33,236 nucleotides of DNA from Clostridiales bacterium UBA1770 (GCA_002315325.1 DCGU01000082.1:1-33236), one strand, 5' to 3'. Shown: positions 7,433-16,724, counted from the stretch's first letter. The notes: generated by a model from the letters alone, not told the origin. A program made the numbers and translations.

Positions 7433-10400
7433 TTACGCATTGTCGAAAGAATCCGCATCTGCGGCGGTTTCCGTATCGGCAGTTTCGGCAGTCTCAACTG
7501 TTTCAGCAGCTTCAACGGGTTCGGCAGATTCAACGGTCTCCACAGTCTCGACAGGGTCAGCAGATGCAATGGTTTCTGCGATGGGAGCGTTGTCGTCCGC
7601 GTTGCCGAGATCAATTTCAACGACGTCTACGTCGTTTTCGGCCGGTTCGTCATCTGCAGCTGCTTCACCGTTTGCAGCAGCAGCCTCAGCTGCTCTTGCG
7701 GCTTCCATTTCAGCCTTGGTGCGGCGGTGGCGCTTTTCCTTTTCTTCGGGAACGATGCCCTGCGCAGCCAATTCCTCCAGACGTGCGGCCTCTTCGGCGC
7801 GTGCGGCTTCCATTTCAGCCTTGGTGCGGCGGTGGCGTTTTTCCTTCTCTTCGGGAACAATGCCCTGCGCAGCCAATTCCTCCAGGCGTGCGGCCTCTTC
7901 AGCGCGCGCGGCTTCCATCTCAGCCTTGGTGCGGCGGTGGCGTTTTTCCTTCTCTTCGGGAACGATGCCCTGCGCAGCCATCTCTTCCAGGCGTGCGGCC
8001 TCTTCGGCACGCGCGGCTTCCATTTCGGCCTTGGTGCGGCGGTGACGTTTCTTACCGTCGCCGGCCTCGTTGCCTGCATCGGCGTTTTCGTCACCCTCGG
8101 GCGCTGCGGCTTCTGCGGCTTCTGCCGTTTCTGCCGTTGCACCGCCTGCCGCCGTATCGTTATCGTACGGGTCAACAGATGCGGCAACGCTTTCCGCTGC
8201 CGGCGTCTGCTCGGCAGCCTCTGCATTTTCTGCAGCAGCTTGCGCCTTTTTATCTTTCTTGGGTTGTTTCTCTTTTTTGGGCTTCTTCTCTTTTTGGGGC
8301 TTTGCAGGCTTTTGCGCCTTTTCACCGTCCTTTTTCTTGGGCAGGAACAGCGACAGGATGGTAAACAACGTGCCGAGAATCACCAGGAACCCGACACCGC
8401 AGGCGATATACAAATCCAGCATGCAGTGGCCGAACACGGCAATGGCGGCCGCACCGGCGGCACAAACACCGCCTGCAACGTAAATCGGCCATTTCTTTTT
8501 GACAATCACAAAGGTCAAGAGCGCAAAGGCGAGCAGGTACAGGGCGGCAACACCGCAGGCAATCCAATGGAAATAGCATGCGGGCTGATAGATGAAGACG
8601 AAGTCGGATAACTCGTCTGCCTGCACCAGCACGTAGTAATTGGAAACGGCCATCGTATACGTACCGATGGTTGCGGTTTCACTCAGCGTCAGCTCGCGCA
8701 CGTCGTTCTCGCCGTGCACGTGGAACAACCGGAAGGACTTTCCGAGCACCGCATCCGGCACCAGCAGCAGCATAGCGACGGATCCGTCCCCGTCAAATTC
8801 GTTCGGCTGCACGGTGACACCGTTTTTCTGCAGAGAAATACTGTAAACGCCGGCAACCTTTTCATACAGTTTGCAAAGCGTCTTCGCAGGCACAATCTGC
8901 TCCACGCCCGTCACTTTGTTCCACGAACCGACAGTGCCGGCTGCCGAAACAAGCTGTACGTCGGGGTCGAAACCGCCGACTCTCGACATGGAAACGATGG
9001 GGGCCTCGCCCTCGTCGTATTCGCTGATCAACGACGGAGCATTGATGGTGTAATTGACCGAAAATTCACCCTTATAGTTGCCCTTGAACGTCAGGGTCAC
9101 GTGGGCGATACCGGGATTTTCGTTATCCACGTACGTAAGATCGTAATCGACGCCGTTGGACAACACCTCACCGTTTCTGCGCACCACAACGCCGGGCACG
9201 CAGGGGGTACCATCTGCCACGTATACTTCGGTTGTCAGAATGACCTCATCCAAAAGCTCAGCCGGGAACGGCACAATGGTAAAGTCGCGAATCGCCGTAC
9301 CGGTATAGTTGCCGATAAAGACGACCTTGGCGCCGGCAGTGCCGGCATTGACGTTTTTGATATAGGAAAGTTCGTAATCGACGCCCGCGACCAATACTTT
9401 GTCCCCGTCGGTGACGGTCACGGCCGGCGTATGCGCCGCACCGTTGTACGTTTCGTCGGACAGGACGCAAATGGCAGCCGCCGTCATGGGTTTCTGCGTC
9501 ACTTCAAAGGTTTTGGTCAGGGTGCCCGCGTAGTTGCCCTGCAGGGTCACGGTCACGGTCGCCGTGCCGACGTTCACGTTGTCGGCATACGATACGGTGT
9601 AATCTTTATTTTCCGTCAGGACAAATGCCCCATCCGTGACTACGACGGCCGGTGTGAGTGCCGTGCCGGTATACACCACCGAGGCGGGCACCGTCACGTG
9701 GTCATTGGTCAGCACGGTTCTGGGGGCAATCATAAACTGCCCTTCCACAAGGCCGGAATGCAAACCGATCAATTGGACGACGACGGTTGCCGTACCGACG
9801 TCCACGTTGTTCAAATACTTTTCCACAACGTAGTCAATGTCCTTGATCAGCATATATTCGTTATCGTAAACGGAAATGCTCCTGGGTTCGATGGGATAGC
9901 CGGTGTAGTCCTGTTCGGCAATATCCTTCAGGTAGTATTTGTGCTGATAAATGCTGAACGCTTTTTCAATCGTGCCGCTGTAGTTGCCGGTAAACGTCAC
10001 GACAACCTTGGCCTGCCCGATATTGGTATTGTTCTGATACGCTACCGTGTAATCCATGCCGCGCACCAAATACAGGGCGCCGTCCTTCACCGTGACTTCG
10101 GGGGTAATTGCATTGCCGGTGTAAATCTGGCGTTCAATATTCGTCACAGCGTCTGCCGTCATGGTCTTGGGCAGAATGGTAAACGTCTTTTCCAATACGA
10201 AGCCGGCATATTTTCCCTTAAAGGTCACAACGACCTTGGCGGTGCCGGCATTGACGTTATTTTGATATGCCAGCTCATAATCGGTGCCGCTATCCAAATA
10301 CGTGTCGCCTAATTTGATGGATACGTCCGGTGTTTGTGCCGCGCCGTTATACACCACGTCGGAAATCGTGGCAATGGAATTCACCGTCGGCTTGTTGACG

Positions 10401-12286
10401 ATATTGAATTCCTTGACGATATTACCCGTGTAATTGCCGGTAAAGGCGATGGTCACCTTTGCCTTACCGACAGCCGTATTATTTTCAAAGAACAGAACGT
10501 AGTCGGTTTTGGATGACAAAACAGCGTCGCCGTTATGCACCACGATCTCCGGGCACACCGCCTTACCGGTGTAAATTTGGTCCGGGATGTTATCCACGTC
10601 ATCAGCGGTCGGCGTTTTTTTGACGATGTTAAAATACGCATACCAAGTGCCCTTGATTTTGGTTTTATTCAAGGTTGTATCGACGTTAAGAATAACCGTA
10701 GCACGACCGACGTTGACGTTATTGGCATAGCTGAACGTATAATCGGCAAGCGGCGCCAGCAGTTCACCGCCGACGTAAACGAGGAAACTGGTCGGGGAAA
10801 CGGGTTGACCCGTGTAAATAATATCGGAAATGGTGGAAACGACGGTACCGGATAATTGGGCGTCCACCAAAATATTGAACGGCAGGTTAATCGGGTCGCC
10901 TGAATAGTTGCCCTTCGGAATAATGATATCCGTGGCGGAGCCGGCATTGGTATTTTTTAAGTAAACGGCCGTATAGTCTTCCTCAGCAATCAACAGCACG
11001 CCCTTTGTCGTGATAATTTGGGGCTTGATTTCCTTCCCCGAATACGTTTGGTTGGGAATTGGTTTGATGTCGGCAGCTGTCAGGGCAAGCGGCGTCACCT
11101 TATATTCTTTCATAACGTAGCCGGTGTAATTGCCGGTAAACGTAATCTTCATTTCATACGTCGTTACGTTCACACCGCTATATTTTACGTCTTTGGCTTT
11201 ATTCAGGGTAACTTCGTACGTCGGCGTCACGCCGCCGGCGATGGTTACGCTTGTAACGGCAAAGGTTTGTTCCGTGCCGTCGAATACTTTTTCGGTATCA
11301 TATACAACAATCACGTCTGTGGCCGTCAGGGCCTTGGGGGAAACGGTAAACGTGCCCGTTTTTTCTTCGGCAAGCGGGGAGGTTTTGTCGTTGGAGATTT
11401 TATAATTGTAGGTCCCGGCGTTGGCTGCAGCCGTTACGGAAACGATAACGTCCGTGCCGGAGACTTTGATTGTAATGCCGCTGTGAGAGGCGGTCGTAAT
11501 CTCTGCCGTTAAGGGACTGTCGAGGTACGAATAGCCTACCGTACCGATCTTTTTATCGGTCACGGCCGTGCCGTAGGTGGTCACCGTGTTGTTGGTTTCT
11601 GCCGTATAGGTCAACCCCGTCGGTGTGGCCCAGTGTGCGAAATACGTATTGCCGGCGGAATATTCAGTCTTTTGCGTGCCGGCAGTTTCGTTATCAAACC
11701 AACCAAGAAATACCTGTCCGTTTTTGGACGGCGTTTCCGGCGCAGACTTATAATATACACTGTCACTGTTCTGCGGGTTGAAGCAGGGGGTCGTGATTCC
11801 CGTTGCACAAAGGAAGTTGATCGAACCGGTGCCGCTCAAAATCAGTTTGCCGGCACAAGCGATACCCTTATTAACACCGTCCGTCCAGTCGGAGGGCGTG
11901 ACAGTCCCATCAAATCCGGTTGTCTTATTCACGCCGAACGTGGACGTGCCGACCAACGTCAAGGTACAGGTACCGTTATCGGCAATCGTTACTGCCGTGT
12001 CGCAGCCCTTGATTGTCACGTTATCCAGCGTCAACGACGTCACGCCGGCGTCAGCCACGATACGTTCGTGCACGCCGGTACCGGACACGGTCAGGCCGTT
12101 CGTTTTAATATGCAATTCGTCCGGCGCGTCCGTTTTGGTCACCCATATATAGTCGGACCCTTCCGTTGCACCGCCGTCCTTTGTCACGGTCAGGCCGTGC
12201 GGCTCTGTCGCGCCGACGGTTACACCGAAGCAAAGCGACGCCAGCAGGGTGATGAGTAAGAGTATCGGTAAGATTTTTCTCTTCAT
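7433..12286 (-). CDS. Large membrane-anchored surface protein with Ig-like repeats and a repetitive cytoplasmic tail
   Basis: 1617 residues. A signal peptide spans about 1-26 (basic start, LLLITLLASLCFG). Next comes a beta-rich region (about 30-180) and one InlB B-repeat / Listeria-Bacteroides-like unit (FLGWF...AGNTYFAHW, about 182-217). About ten Ig-like modules of ~85 residues follow, with the pattern Y-T/N-G-x-A-x-T-P-x-V, DYxVxYxNNxNxGxA and GNYxGT, probably adhesive. Three membrane segments lie at about 1235-1313, followed by a Lys/Pro-rich stretch and four 35-residue tandem units starting K-R-H-R-R-T-K-A-E-M. A Glu/Thr/Val-rich end closes the protein. Three membrane passes put the tail in the cytoplasm. 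GAGG lies about 10 nt before the ATG. There is no sortase motif. It follows the membrane protein at 12363-13052 by 76 nt and is probably co-transcribed. Adhesion or envelope-to-cytoplasm linkage is inference. Confidence 0.88.
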   Translation of the reverse strand: MKRKILPILLLITLLASLCFGVTVGATEPHGLTVTKDGGATEGSDYIWVTKTDAPDELHIKTNGLTVSGTGVHERIVADAGVTSLTLDNVTIKGCDTAVTIADNGTCTLTLVGTSTFGVNKTTGFDGTVTPSDWTDGVNKGIACAGKLILSGTGSINFLCATGITTPCFNPQNSDSVYYKSAPETPSKNGQVFLGWFDNETAGTQKTEYSAGNTYFAHWATPTGLTYTAETNNTVTTYGTAVTDKKIGTVGYSYLDSPLTAEITTASHSGITIKVSGTDVIVSVTAAANAGTYNYKISNDKTSPLAEEKTGTFTVSPKALTATDVIVVYDTEKVFDGTEQTFAVTSVTIAGGVTPTYEVTLNKAKDVKYSGVNVTTYEMKITFTGNYTGYVMKEYKVTPLALTAADIKPIPNQTYSGKEIKPQIITTKGVLLIAEEDYTAVYLKNTNAGSATDIIIPKGNYSGDPINLPFNILVDAQLSGTVVSTISDIIYTGQPVSPTSFLVYVGGELLAPLADYTFSYANNVNVGRATVILNVDTTLNKTKIKGTWYAYFNIVKKTPTADDVDNIPDQIYTGKAVCPEIVVHNGDAVLSSKTDYVLFFENNTAVGKAKVTIAFTGNYTGNIVKEFNIVNKPTVNSIATISDVVYNGAAQTPDVSIKLGDTYLDSGTDYELAYQNNVNAGTAKVVVTFKGKYAGFVLEKTFTILPKTMTADAVTNIERQIYTGNAITPEVTVKDGALYLVRGMDYTVAYQNNTNIGQAKVVVTFTGNYSGTIEKAFSIYQHKYYLKDIAEQDYTGYPIEPRSISVYDNEYMLIKDIDYVVEKYLNNVDVGTATVVVQLIGLHSGLVEGQFMIAPRTVLTNDHVTVPASVVYTGTALTPAVVVTDGAFVLTENKDYTVSYADNVNVGTATVTVTLQGNYAGTLTKTFEVTQKPMTAAAICVLSDETYNGAAHTPAVTVTDGDKVLVAGVDYELSYIKNVNAGTAGAKVVFIGNYTGTAIRDFTIVPFPAELLDEVILTTEVYVADGTPCVPGVVVRRNGEVLSNGVDYDLTYVDNENPGIAHVTLTFKGNYKGEFSVNYTINAPSLISEYDEGEAPIVSMSRVGGFDPDVQLVSAAGTVGSWNKVTGVEQIVPAKTLCKLYEKVAGVYSISLQKNGVTVQPNEFDGDGSVAMLLLVPDAVLGKSFRLFHVHGENDVRELTLSETATIGTYTMAVSNYYVLVQADELSDFVFIYQPACYFHWIACGVAALYLLAFALLTFVIVKKKWPIYVAGGVCAAGAAAIAVFGHCMLDLYIACGVGFLVILGTLFTILSLFLPKKKDGEKAQKPAKPQKEKKPKKEKQPKKDKKAQAAAENAEAAEQTPAAESVAASVDPYDNDTAAGGATAETAEAAEAAAPEGDENADAGNEAGDGKKRHRRTKAEMEAARAEEAARLEEMAAQGIVPEEKEKRHRRTKAEMEAARAEEAARLEELAAQGIVPEEKEKRHRRTKAEMEAARAEEAARLEELAAQGIVPEEKEKRHRRTKAEMEAARAAEAAAANGEAAADDEPAENDVDVVEIDLGNADDNAPIAETIASADPVETVETVESAEPVEAAETVETAETADTETAADADSFDNA
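7711..8060 (-). repeat. Four 105-bp in-frame coding repeats
   Basis: The CAGCCTTGGTGCGGCGGTGG block recurs at 7711, 7816, 7921 and 8026, an exact 105-bp period. Each unit encodes 35 residues with a basic head (KRHRRTK) and an Ala/Glu/Arg-rich helical body (AEMEAARAEEAARLEE) ending in GIVPEE. The last unit (at 7711) is cut short and runs into an Ala-rich segment. Near-identity at the DNA level suggests recent expansion or gene conversion. Confidence 0.93.
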
Positions 12287-12362
12287 TTATATTGTACCTC
12301 GAAAAAATAATACTGCCCGTTGATAGATTGCTGTTTACGTTTGTATTTGCTGTTTTTCGTTT

Positions 12363-13052
12363 TTATTGTTTATTTTCGTCCGCTGCTTGTTCCGTCTGTT
12401 CGGCCGGTTCAACTTGCTCTGCCGATTCTGCAGGTTCCGTTTGTTCGGCGGCTTCCTGTACGGCGGGAGCGACGTCTTTCTGTGCGTTGAACGCTGTCCA
12501 CAACCCTGCGCAGGTGATACCGAGCACGGCAATCAGTTCCAAACCGATATAGTGGAGCACCATACGGTTGCCGTTCTCCACGGCGTTTTCAATGGAATAG
12601 AACCAATATTTCATTTTGATGCCGTTGCAGGCATAAGAAAGATAGAAGACAAAACCGACCAGCGATAACAAACCCGGTGCCCAACCGCACAACTGCGCGA
12701 TATGCAGGTCTTTTTGCGTGGCAGCGCGGCGGGAGACCAGGAAGGTCAAATACAACAGCACAATCGCTGCGGCCAGGTCAAACCACATGGCCGTCATACT
12801 GCCGCCCGTGAAAAACGTAATAAATTTCCACAGGGTGTAAAACCCGATACCGATCATGGCATACAAGCCCTTTTGGTTTAAAATCATCACCATGACGACA
12901 ATCAATGCGCCCACAATCGTGGTCAGGTTCGTTAATTCTTTGGTTTTAAGCACTGAAATCAGTGCGTTGACCAATATTGAACCGAAGCAAACGGCAGACG
13001 CCGCCGAAAAAATGCGCTCCAAAAGGCTGCCAAATTTGTTTTCCTGTGTCAT
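12363..13052 (-). CDS. Multi-pass membrane protein with Glu/Ala/Pro-rich tail
   Basis: 229 residues, family not recognised. About six hydrophobic segments fill residues 15-185 (for example LTTIVGALIVVMVMILN and LAAAIVLLYLTFLV), followed by an acidic tail of repeated A-E-Q-T-E-P-A-E type units to the end. The start at 13052 has GGAGG 8 nt upstream; an in-frame ATG 15 nt earlier overlaps that site and is rejected. The gene precedes the surface protein by 76 nt with no terminator seen, suggesting an operon. The acidic low-complexity tail, like that of the 132-residue protein at 4020, would face the cytoplasm, where the surface protein's basic repeats also lie. Confidence 0.8.
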   Translation of the reverse strand: MTQENKFGSLLERIFSAASAVCFGSILVNALISVLKTKELTNLTTIVGALIVVMVMILNQKGLYAMIGIGFYTLWKFITFFTGGSMTAMWFDLAAAIVLLYLTFLVSRRAATQKDLHIAQLCGWAPGLLSLVGFVFYLSYACNGIKMKYWFYSIENAVENGNRMVLHYIGLELIAVLGITCAGLWTAFNAQKDVAPAVQEAAEQTEPAESAEQVEPAEQTEQAADENKQ

Positions 13053-13071
13053 GATAAAAACCTCCAAGGGA

Positions 13072-13231
13072 GTTAAGAGTTAAGAGTTGCCTGCGGCAAC
13101 GGTAAGAGCATACGATAGAGTTAAGAGCATGCAGGCACGCGTTGAGAGTTAAGAGTTAAGAGTTTGCAGGGAAACTGCAAACGTTAAGAGCGTGCAAGCA
13201 CGCGATAGGAGTTAAGAGCATGCAAGCATGC
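13072..13231 (+). repeat. Hairpin array with GTTAAGA spacers
   Basis: Seven exact GTTAAGA heptamers (starting at 13072, 13079, 13120, 13148, 13155, 13183, 13211) plus near copies (GTTGAGA 13141, GGTAAGA about 13101) alternate with hairpins of different stems. The stems are GTTGCC/GGCAAC, GTTTGCAG/CTGCAAAC, GCGTGC/GCACGC, GCATGC/GCATGC and a decayed one at 13127-13140. The array occupies the 5' side of the membrane protein gene at 13052. The same heptamer builds the array at the recF 3' end. Confidence 0.88.
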
Positions 13232-13262
13232 GTTATTGCGGGGCAAGCGTATTAGCCTTCAC

Positions 13263-13362
13263 TGTGCGAAGCACAACATCACGGGCCGAACGGCCCGCAT
13301 CACTGCCCGTAGGGCAACATCATGTGCGTGCTTGCACGCATGCATCACTGCGCCTTTTGCGC
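13263..13362 (-). repeat. Hairpin array with GTGATG spacers
   Basis: Plus-strand CATCAC (13277-13282, 13298-13303, 13343-13348) and CATCAT (13318-13323) separate the hairpins TGTGC-gaa-GCACA, GGGCCG/CGGCCC, TGCCC-gta-GGGCA, a GTGCGTGC/GCACGC(AT) stem and GCGCC/GCGC. It starts within 6 nt of the lipoprotein stop codon at 13368 and reads, in the direction of that gene, as GTGATG units. The spacer differs from the adjacent GTTAAGA array, so the two arrays are distinct and abut at about 13235-13262. Confidence 0.82.
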
Positions 13363-13367
13363 CCCGC

Positions 13368-14036
13368 TCAATAGGTGGGCGTGTTCAACTTCCACTCCCC
13401 ATTTTCCTGTACGAAGGACAGCGTCACCGTCAAATGCTCGTCCGGGGTCGAGGGCAGATAGGTATCCACGTCGACGTACAGAACCAGCCCGGTGGACTTT
13501 TTCTGCATGACCATGGTGTCGTACAGATAGACGCGGTTTTCCGTGATATACACCGTGCGGGTGGCTGACTGCATAAAGCCGGCCGCCGTATCCGCATAAT
13601 CGGCGTGCAAAAGAACCTGCTGCGTCGTATCGCTGCCGCCGGAAACGATGGCACCGTCCAGCATCACCGACAGGATCGGGTCAATATAGGCAGACGCATA
13701 AACGGCACGCGCCAGTTCGCGAATGGTATTCGTGTCGGCAATCGGACAATCGTACGTGACGCAATAATAATCGGGTGCGTCCGTATCGTACAGATGCAGC
13801 ACCGTGTCGGCCTCACTGCCCGGCAGATATACCGGCAGTCCCGTGCCGAACAGCACGGTATTGACGTCGGCAGAGCCCTCAATTAAGGCAATCAGTTCTG
13901 CGCGCACGTCATCCAATTGCGGTGCCGGCTGCCGCAGGCAGCTGCACAAAGAGCAGCAGACTGCCGACAGCATTACCAACACCAGTACCGCGCCGATAAG
14001 GCGCGTTTTTAATTTGCTTTTCATCATCAATTTCAT
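13368..14036 (-). CDS. Probable lipoprotein of unknown function
   Basis: 222 residues. The basic N-terminus is followed by a hydrophobic run (IGAVLVLVMLSAV) and a Cys cluster, C-C-S-L-C-S-C at about 27-33; the last Cys, preceded by L-C-S, could be the lipidated residue, although the lipobox is not ideal. The mature part is mixed alpha/beta, with VLHLYDTDAPDYYCVTYDCP and a C-terminal beta-rich region ending KLNTPTY. I do not recognise a family. The start is uncertain: ATGs at 14036 and at 14024 both lack a clear Shine-Dalgarno. It lies 75 nt downstream of gyrA in the same direction. Confidence 0.72.
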   Translation of the reverse strand: MKLMMKSKLKTRLIGAVLVLVMLSAVCCSLCSCLRQPAPQLDDVRAELIALIEGSADVNTVLFGTGLPVYLPGSEADTVLHLYDTDAPDYYCVTYDCPIADTNTIRELARAVYASAYIDPILSVMLDGAIVSGGSDTTQQVLLHADYADTAAGFMQSATRTVYITENRVYLYDTMVMQKKSTGLVLYVDVDTYLPSTPDEHLTVTLSFVQENGEWKLNTPTY

Positions 14037-14111
14037 TATAAAATCAATCTTTAAGTCAGCATTAAACTTTAAATTTAAATTTTAACGTTTATGCCTATCA
14101 GCCTTTAAACG

Positions 14112-16724
14112 TTAGACGTTACCGTTATCGTCGCCGCCCTCATCCGTGGCGTTTGCGTCGTCATTGCCGTCAACAATCTCTACGGGTTCGATGGGGGCCT
14201 TTTCGGCGTCACCGCTCTCCTCGGGCAGGGCTTCCAACTCGGCCTCGGCTTCCTCTTCACGCGCCACCTTGGTGCAGTTGATCAGCTTCGACCCTTCGGC
14301 CATACGCATCACGATAACACCGCCGGCACTGCGGCTGTAAACGGGAATATCGGTCACAGGCGTACGGATCATAACGCCGCCGTCTGTCATCATCATCAGG
14401 TCGTCGTTTTCGTCAACGGACATGATGGAGCAAAGCTTACCGGTCTTATCAGTGATATTGTGTGCCATAACGCCCAAACCGCCGCGATTGTGCATCACGC
14501 GGAATTCGTCGTAATCGGAACGCTTACCGAAACCGTTTTCGGTGATGGTCACCAGCTGCTTGCCGGGTTCCACCACGGCCACGCCGACCACGTAGTCGTC
14601 GCCGCGCAGCGTGATACCGCGCACACCGCGGGCCGTACGGCCCATAGCGCGCACGTTGTCTTCGCTGAAGCGAACGGCGCTGCCCTCATGGGTGGCAATC
14701 ATCAGCTCGTTATTGCCGTGGGTGACCATGACGAATACGAGTTCGTCGCCTTCGTCCAGCGTCAATGCAATCTTACCGCCCTTGCGCTGATATTCGTAAT
14801 CGGACAGCAGCGTCTTCTTGACGACACCGAACTTGGTCACCATCAAGAGGTATGCCTCGGGATCAAAGTCGTTGACGGCAATGAAGGAGGTAATCTTTTC
14901 CTCGGCCGACAGCTGCATAATATTGGCGGCAAACGCACCCTTTGCGATACGGCCGGCCTCGGGAATCTGGAAGGCGCGCAGCGCATACACACGGCCGGTG
15001 TTGGTGAACATCATCAGCGTGGAGTGGCTGTGGACCGCCATAATCTTGGTAATGTAGTCCTCTTCCTTGGTGCCGGAACCGATAATACCCTTACCGCCGC
15101 GATGCTGTGCCACGTAGGTATCGGCAGGCTGGCGTTTGATGTAGCCGGCATAGGACATGGTAATGACGCAATTGTGTTTTTCAATCAGGTCTTCCAGGAG
15201 AATATCGTCCTCGGCCTCGACGATTTCGGTGCGGCGGTCGTCGCCGTACTTTTCCTTGATTTCCAGCATTTCATTTTTAATAATTTCAATGACCTTGGCG
15301 GGGTCGCCCAAAATGCCGCGCAGCTCGCCGATGAGCGTCGTCAGTCTTGCCAACTCATCTTCAATCTTCTGCACTTCAAGGCCGGTCAAACGGCCCAACG
15401 TCATTTCAACGATGGCCTGCGCCTGCGCGTCGGACAGCCCGAAGCGTTCCATCAAGGTTGCTTTGGATTCGGGAATAGAGGGCGAAGTCTTCATGATGTG
15501 GACAACTTCGTCGATATTCTCCTGCGCGATGCGGTAACCCTCCAAAATATGGGCGCGCGTCAGCGCCTTGTCCAGGTCAAACTTGGTGCGGTTGACGATG
15601 ACGGACTTTTGGTGGGCAATATAGTGGTCCAGAATCTGTGCCAGGTTGAGCGTCTTGGGTTCGCCGTCCACCAGGGCAACGGCGTACACCGAGAAGGTAT
15701 CCTGCAGCTGGGAGTATTTAAACAATTGGTTCAAAATGACCTGACCGTTGGCATCGTGCTTGTACTCGATGACGATGCGCATACCGTCGCGGCCGGACTC
15801 GTCACGCAGGTCGGTAAGACCCTCAATGCGCTTGTCCTTGGCCAATCCCGCGATGGCTTCGCACAACAGACTCTTGTTGACGCCAAAGGGAATTTCGGTG
15901 ACGATAATGCGGTGCTCGTCTTCTTCCACGCGCGCACGTGAGCGCACCATAATCTTGCCGCGGCCCGTCAAATAGGCTTCCTTAATACCGTTGGTACCGT
16001 AAATAATGGCACCCGTCGGGAAATCGGGACCCTTCAGAATCGGGATCATTTCCTCAATCGTGCAGTCGGGGTGCTCCAGACGATAGACTGTCGTATCGAT
16101 AACGTCACGCAGATTGTGGGGCGGCACGTTGGTCGTCATACCGACGGCGATACCCATGGAACCGTTGACCAACAGGTTGGGGAAACGGGACGGGAGTACC
16201 GCAGGCTCACGGTAACGATTATCAAAGTTGGGGACCATCTGCACGACTTCTTTATCCAAATCGCGCATCATTTCGTCGGCCATCTTCTGCAGACGCGCCT
16301 CGGTATAACGGTAAGCGGCGGCGCCGTCACCGTCCACGGAACCGAAGTTACCGTGGCCCTCAATTAAGGGGTACCGCAGCGAGAAGTCCTGCGCCATGTG
16401 GACCATGGTGCCGTAGACCGACTGGTCGCCGTGCGGATGATAGCGACCCAGCACGTTACCGACCGTCGTTGCAGACTTACAGAACGGCTTATCGTGTGTC
16501 AAATGGCTTTCATACATAGCGTACAGCACGCGGCGCTGGCCGGGCTTCATACCGTCGCGTACGTCCGGCAGGGCTCTGGCCGTGATAACCGACATGGAAT
16601 ATTCAATGAAAGACTTTTTGACCTCGTGTTCCATTTCCACGTTGCGGATCTTCTGCAGCGGGAAGGACCAGTCGATTAACTCTTCATTCGCATTTTTTCT
16701 GCCGGTATTTTTTTCGTTACTCAT
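14112..16724 (-). CDS. gyrA: DNA gyrase subunit A
   Basis: 870 residues, normal for GyrA. It breaks and rejoins DNA in the A2B2 gyrase that introduces negative supercoils. The catalytic Tyr140 lies in AAAYRYTEARL (E. coli Tyr122). The winged-helix domain is at about 40-175, then the tower and coiled coil, and a C-terminal beta-pinwheel from about 520 with a GyrA-box-like QHRGGKG. An acidic C-terminal tail rich in Asp, Glu and Asn follows. The quinolone region is odd: in HPHGDQSVYGT, Gln101 and Gly105 replace the usual Ser83 and Asp87 (E. coli numbering). The start at 16724 has GGAG 8 nt upstream. Location beside gyrB and the origin, plus the GyrA box, argue against ParC. Confidence 0.97.
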   Translation of the reverse strand: MSNEKNTGRKNANEELIDWSFPLQKIRNVEMEHEVKKSFIEYSMSVITARALPDVRDGMKPGQRRVLYAMYESHLTHDKPFCKSATTVGNVLGRYHPHGDQSVYGTMVHMAQDFSLRYPLIEGHGNFGSVDGDGAAAYRYTEARLQKMADEMMRDLDKEVVQMVPNFDNRYREPAVLPSRFPNLLVNGSMGIAVGMTTNVPPHNLRDVIDTTVYRLEHPDCTIEEMIPILKGPDFPTGAIIYGTNGIKEAYLTGRGKIMVRSRARVEEDEHRIIVTEIPFGVNKSLLCEAIAGLAKDKRIEGLTDLRDESGRDGMRIVIEYKHDANGQVILNQLFKYSQLQDTFSVYAVALVDGEPKTLNLAQILDHYIAHQKSVIVNRTKFDLDKALTRAHILEGYRIAQENIDEVVHIMKTSPSIPESKATLMERFGLSDAQAQAIVEMTLGRLTGLEVQKIEDELARLTTLIGELRGILGDPAKVIEIIKNEMLEIKEKYGDDRRTEIVEAEDDILLEDLIEKHNCVITMSYAGYIKRQPADTYVAQHRGGKGIIGSGTKEEDYITKIMAVHSHSTLMMFTNTGRVYALRAFQIPEAGRIAKGAFAANIMQLSAEEKITSFIAVNDFDPEAYLLMVTKFGVVKKTLLSDYEYQRKGGKIALTLDEGDELVFVMVTHGNNELMIATHEGSAVRFSEDNVRAMGRTARGVRGITLRGDDYVVGVAVVEPGKQLVTITENGFGKRSDYDEFRVMHNRGGLGVMAHNITDKTGKLCSIMSVDENDDLMMMTDGGVMIRTPVTDIPVYSRSAGGVIVMRMAEGSKLINCTKVAREEEAEAELEALPEESGDAEKAPIEPVEIVDGNDDANATDEGGDDNGNV

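Noticed and set aside
7388..8611. Plus-strand frames over the 105-bp repeats
   Set aside because: All three plus-strand frames stay open because the repeat is GC-rich and free of stops; the minus frame alone is continuous with a signal peptide and membrane segments.
8714..10312. Plus-strand open frame of 532 codons
   Set aside because: Antisense to the Ig-like repeat region of the surface protein; its length follows from the repeats' codon pattern.
13072..13362. CRISPR array
   Set aside because: The repeated unit is only 6-7 nt and the intervening segments are themselves palindromic and 8-21 nt long. No cas genes are present.
14460..15941. Plus-strand open frame of 493 codons
   Set aside because: Antisense shadow of gyrA with a His/Gly/Val-rich translation typical of shadows.
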